From the NCBI GenBank assembly GCA_030595925.1, contig JAUVLC010000037.1, positions 1 through 21,543 of the forward strand: a DNA stretch of 21,543 bases. Direction: 5' to 3'. This DNA comes from Clostridia bacterium. Lineage in GTDB: Bacteria > CBDUZB01 > JAGLHV01. The notes below the pieces were generated by a model. It saw only the letters and a program-made list of their open reading frames with translations. It was not told the DNA's origin and ran no database searches. The position numbers and the translations under genes are program-made. Below are positions 21,400-21,543 of this stretch, one piece after another. The first letter of the stretch is position 1. Each line of letters opens with the position of its first letter.

Positions 21400-21464
21400 G
21401 CAATTTTTAGCACTAATTGTTATTTTCCGTTATTTCAGAAATTGTTTAAGTCTATCTTCATCTA

Positions 21465-21523
21465 CCTGTCTGCGTGCAACGCACAGGCAGGAAAGATTCT
21501 TACCCGAGGCTTCGCCCCGAGGC
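21465..21523. repeat. GC-rich palindromic dispersed-repeat unit
   Basis: CCTG-TC-TGCGT (21465-21475) folds against ACGCA-CAGG (21479-21487) with a two-base bulge. It is followed by a direct repeat of CCCGAGGC at 21503-21510 and 21516-21523 that flanks a short GGC-TTC-GCC hairpin. The block is far richer in G+C than its surroundings and looks like a transposable palindromic unit. The rest of 21103-21543 holds no gene. Confidence 0.6.
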
Positions 21524-21543
21524 AAGTCTGCGAGAATTTTAGT

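Noticed and set aside
21405-21430. TTAGCACTAA resembling half of a CIRCE element, expected if hrcA followed hemW
   Set aside because: The second half GAGTGCTAA is missing at the proper distance, and even the first half deviates at its end.
1-21543. tRNA or rRNA genes
   Set aside because: No cloverleaf-like segment with a TTCGA/TTCAA T-loop and acceptor pairing was recognised in the gaps, and no rRNA-like sequence was seen.

Overview
This window is an AT-rich stretch of bacterial chromosome. Every convincing gene lies on the + strand, and the coding strand is visibly rich in A and G and poor in C. The genes for Kdo synthesis, a lipid A acyltransferase and the Lpt export machinery show a diderm (LPS-bearing) bacterium. 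The mix of a Firmicutes-style HPr kinase, a mannose-family PTS, a GH57 enzyme and many palindromic dispersed repeats suggests an uncultivated diderm lineage, for example Omnitrophota or a neighbour. That placement is inference; only phylogeny of lepA or ptsI would settle it.

Region 1 (1-5239) is the envelope block. After the 3' end of an unidentified gene, a full-consensus sigma70 promoter (155-183) drives kdsA, kdsC, a small transaldolase, a lipid A acyltransferase, lptC, lptA and lptB. Region 2 (5252-16155) is a phosphotransfer and sugar block: long-form hpf, ptsN, hprK, rapZ, mannose-type EIIA and EIIB, a GH57 glucanotransferase/amylase, EIIC, EIID, HPr (ptsH), Enzyme I (ptsI) and a phosphoglucose/phosphomannose isomerase. 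Genes overlap or sit within about 120 bp of each other, so this looks like one long transcription unit or a few coupled ones. The backbone order lptC-lptA-lptB-hpf-ptsN-rapZ-PTS resembles proteobacterial rpoN-neighbourhood operons, but rpoN is absent and kdsD is not in the window.

Region 3 (16156-16483) is a palindrome-rich repeat cluster. Region 4 is lepA and lepB (16484-19039). Region 5 (19040-19980) is about 940 bp of repeats: three copies of a ~208-231 bp unit, a 72-bp tandem repeat built on 7-mers, and a C-run/G-run hairpin element. Region 6 is hemW (19981-21102). Region 7 (21103-21543) holds no gene, but has two strong hairpins, a possible promoter for a gene beyond the window and a GC-rich palindromic repeat.

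The genes can be read as a sugar-phosphate to envelope programme. The PTS imports and phosphorylates hexose, GH57 processes cytoplasmic alpha-glucan, PGI/PMI and transaldolase interconvert sugar phosphates, and KdsA/KdsC and the Lpt proteins spend carbon on LPS. HprK, PtsN and RapZ provide regulation. The most notable observations are substitutions at two conserved phosphorelay positions (HprK His to Leu, Enzyme I Arg to His), a GH57 gene splitting the PTS genes, and a hairpin plus a small SD-preceded ORF filling the EIIB-GH57 gap.
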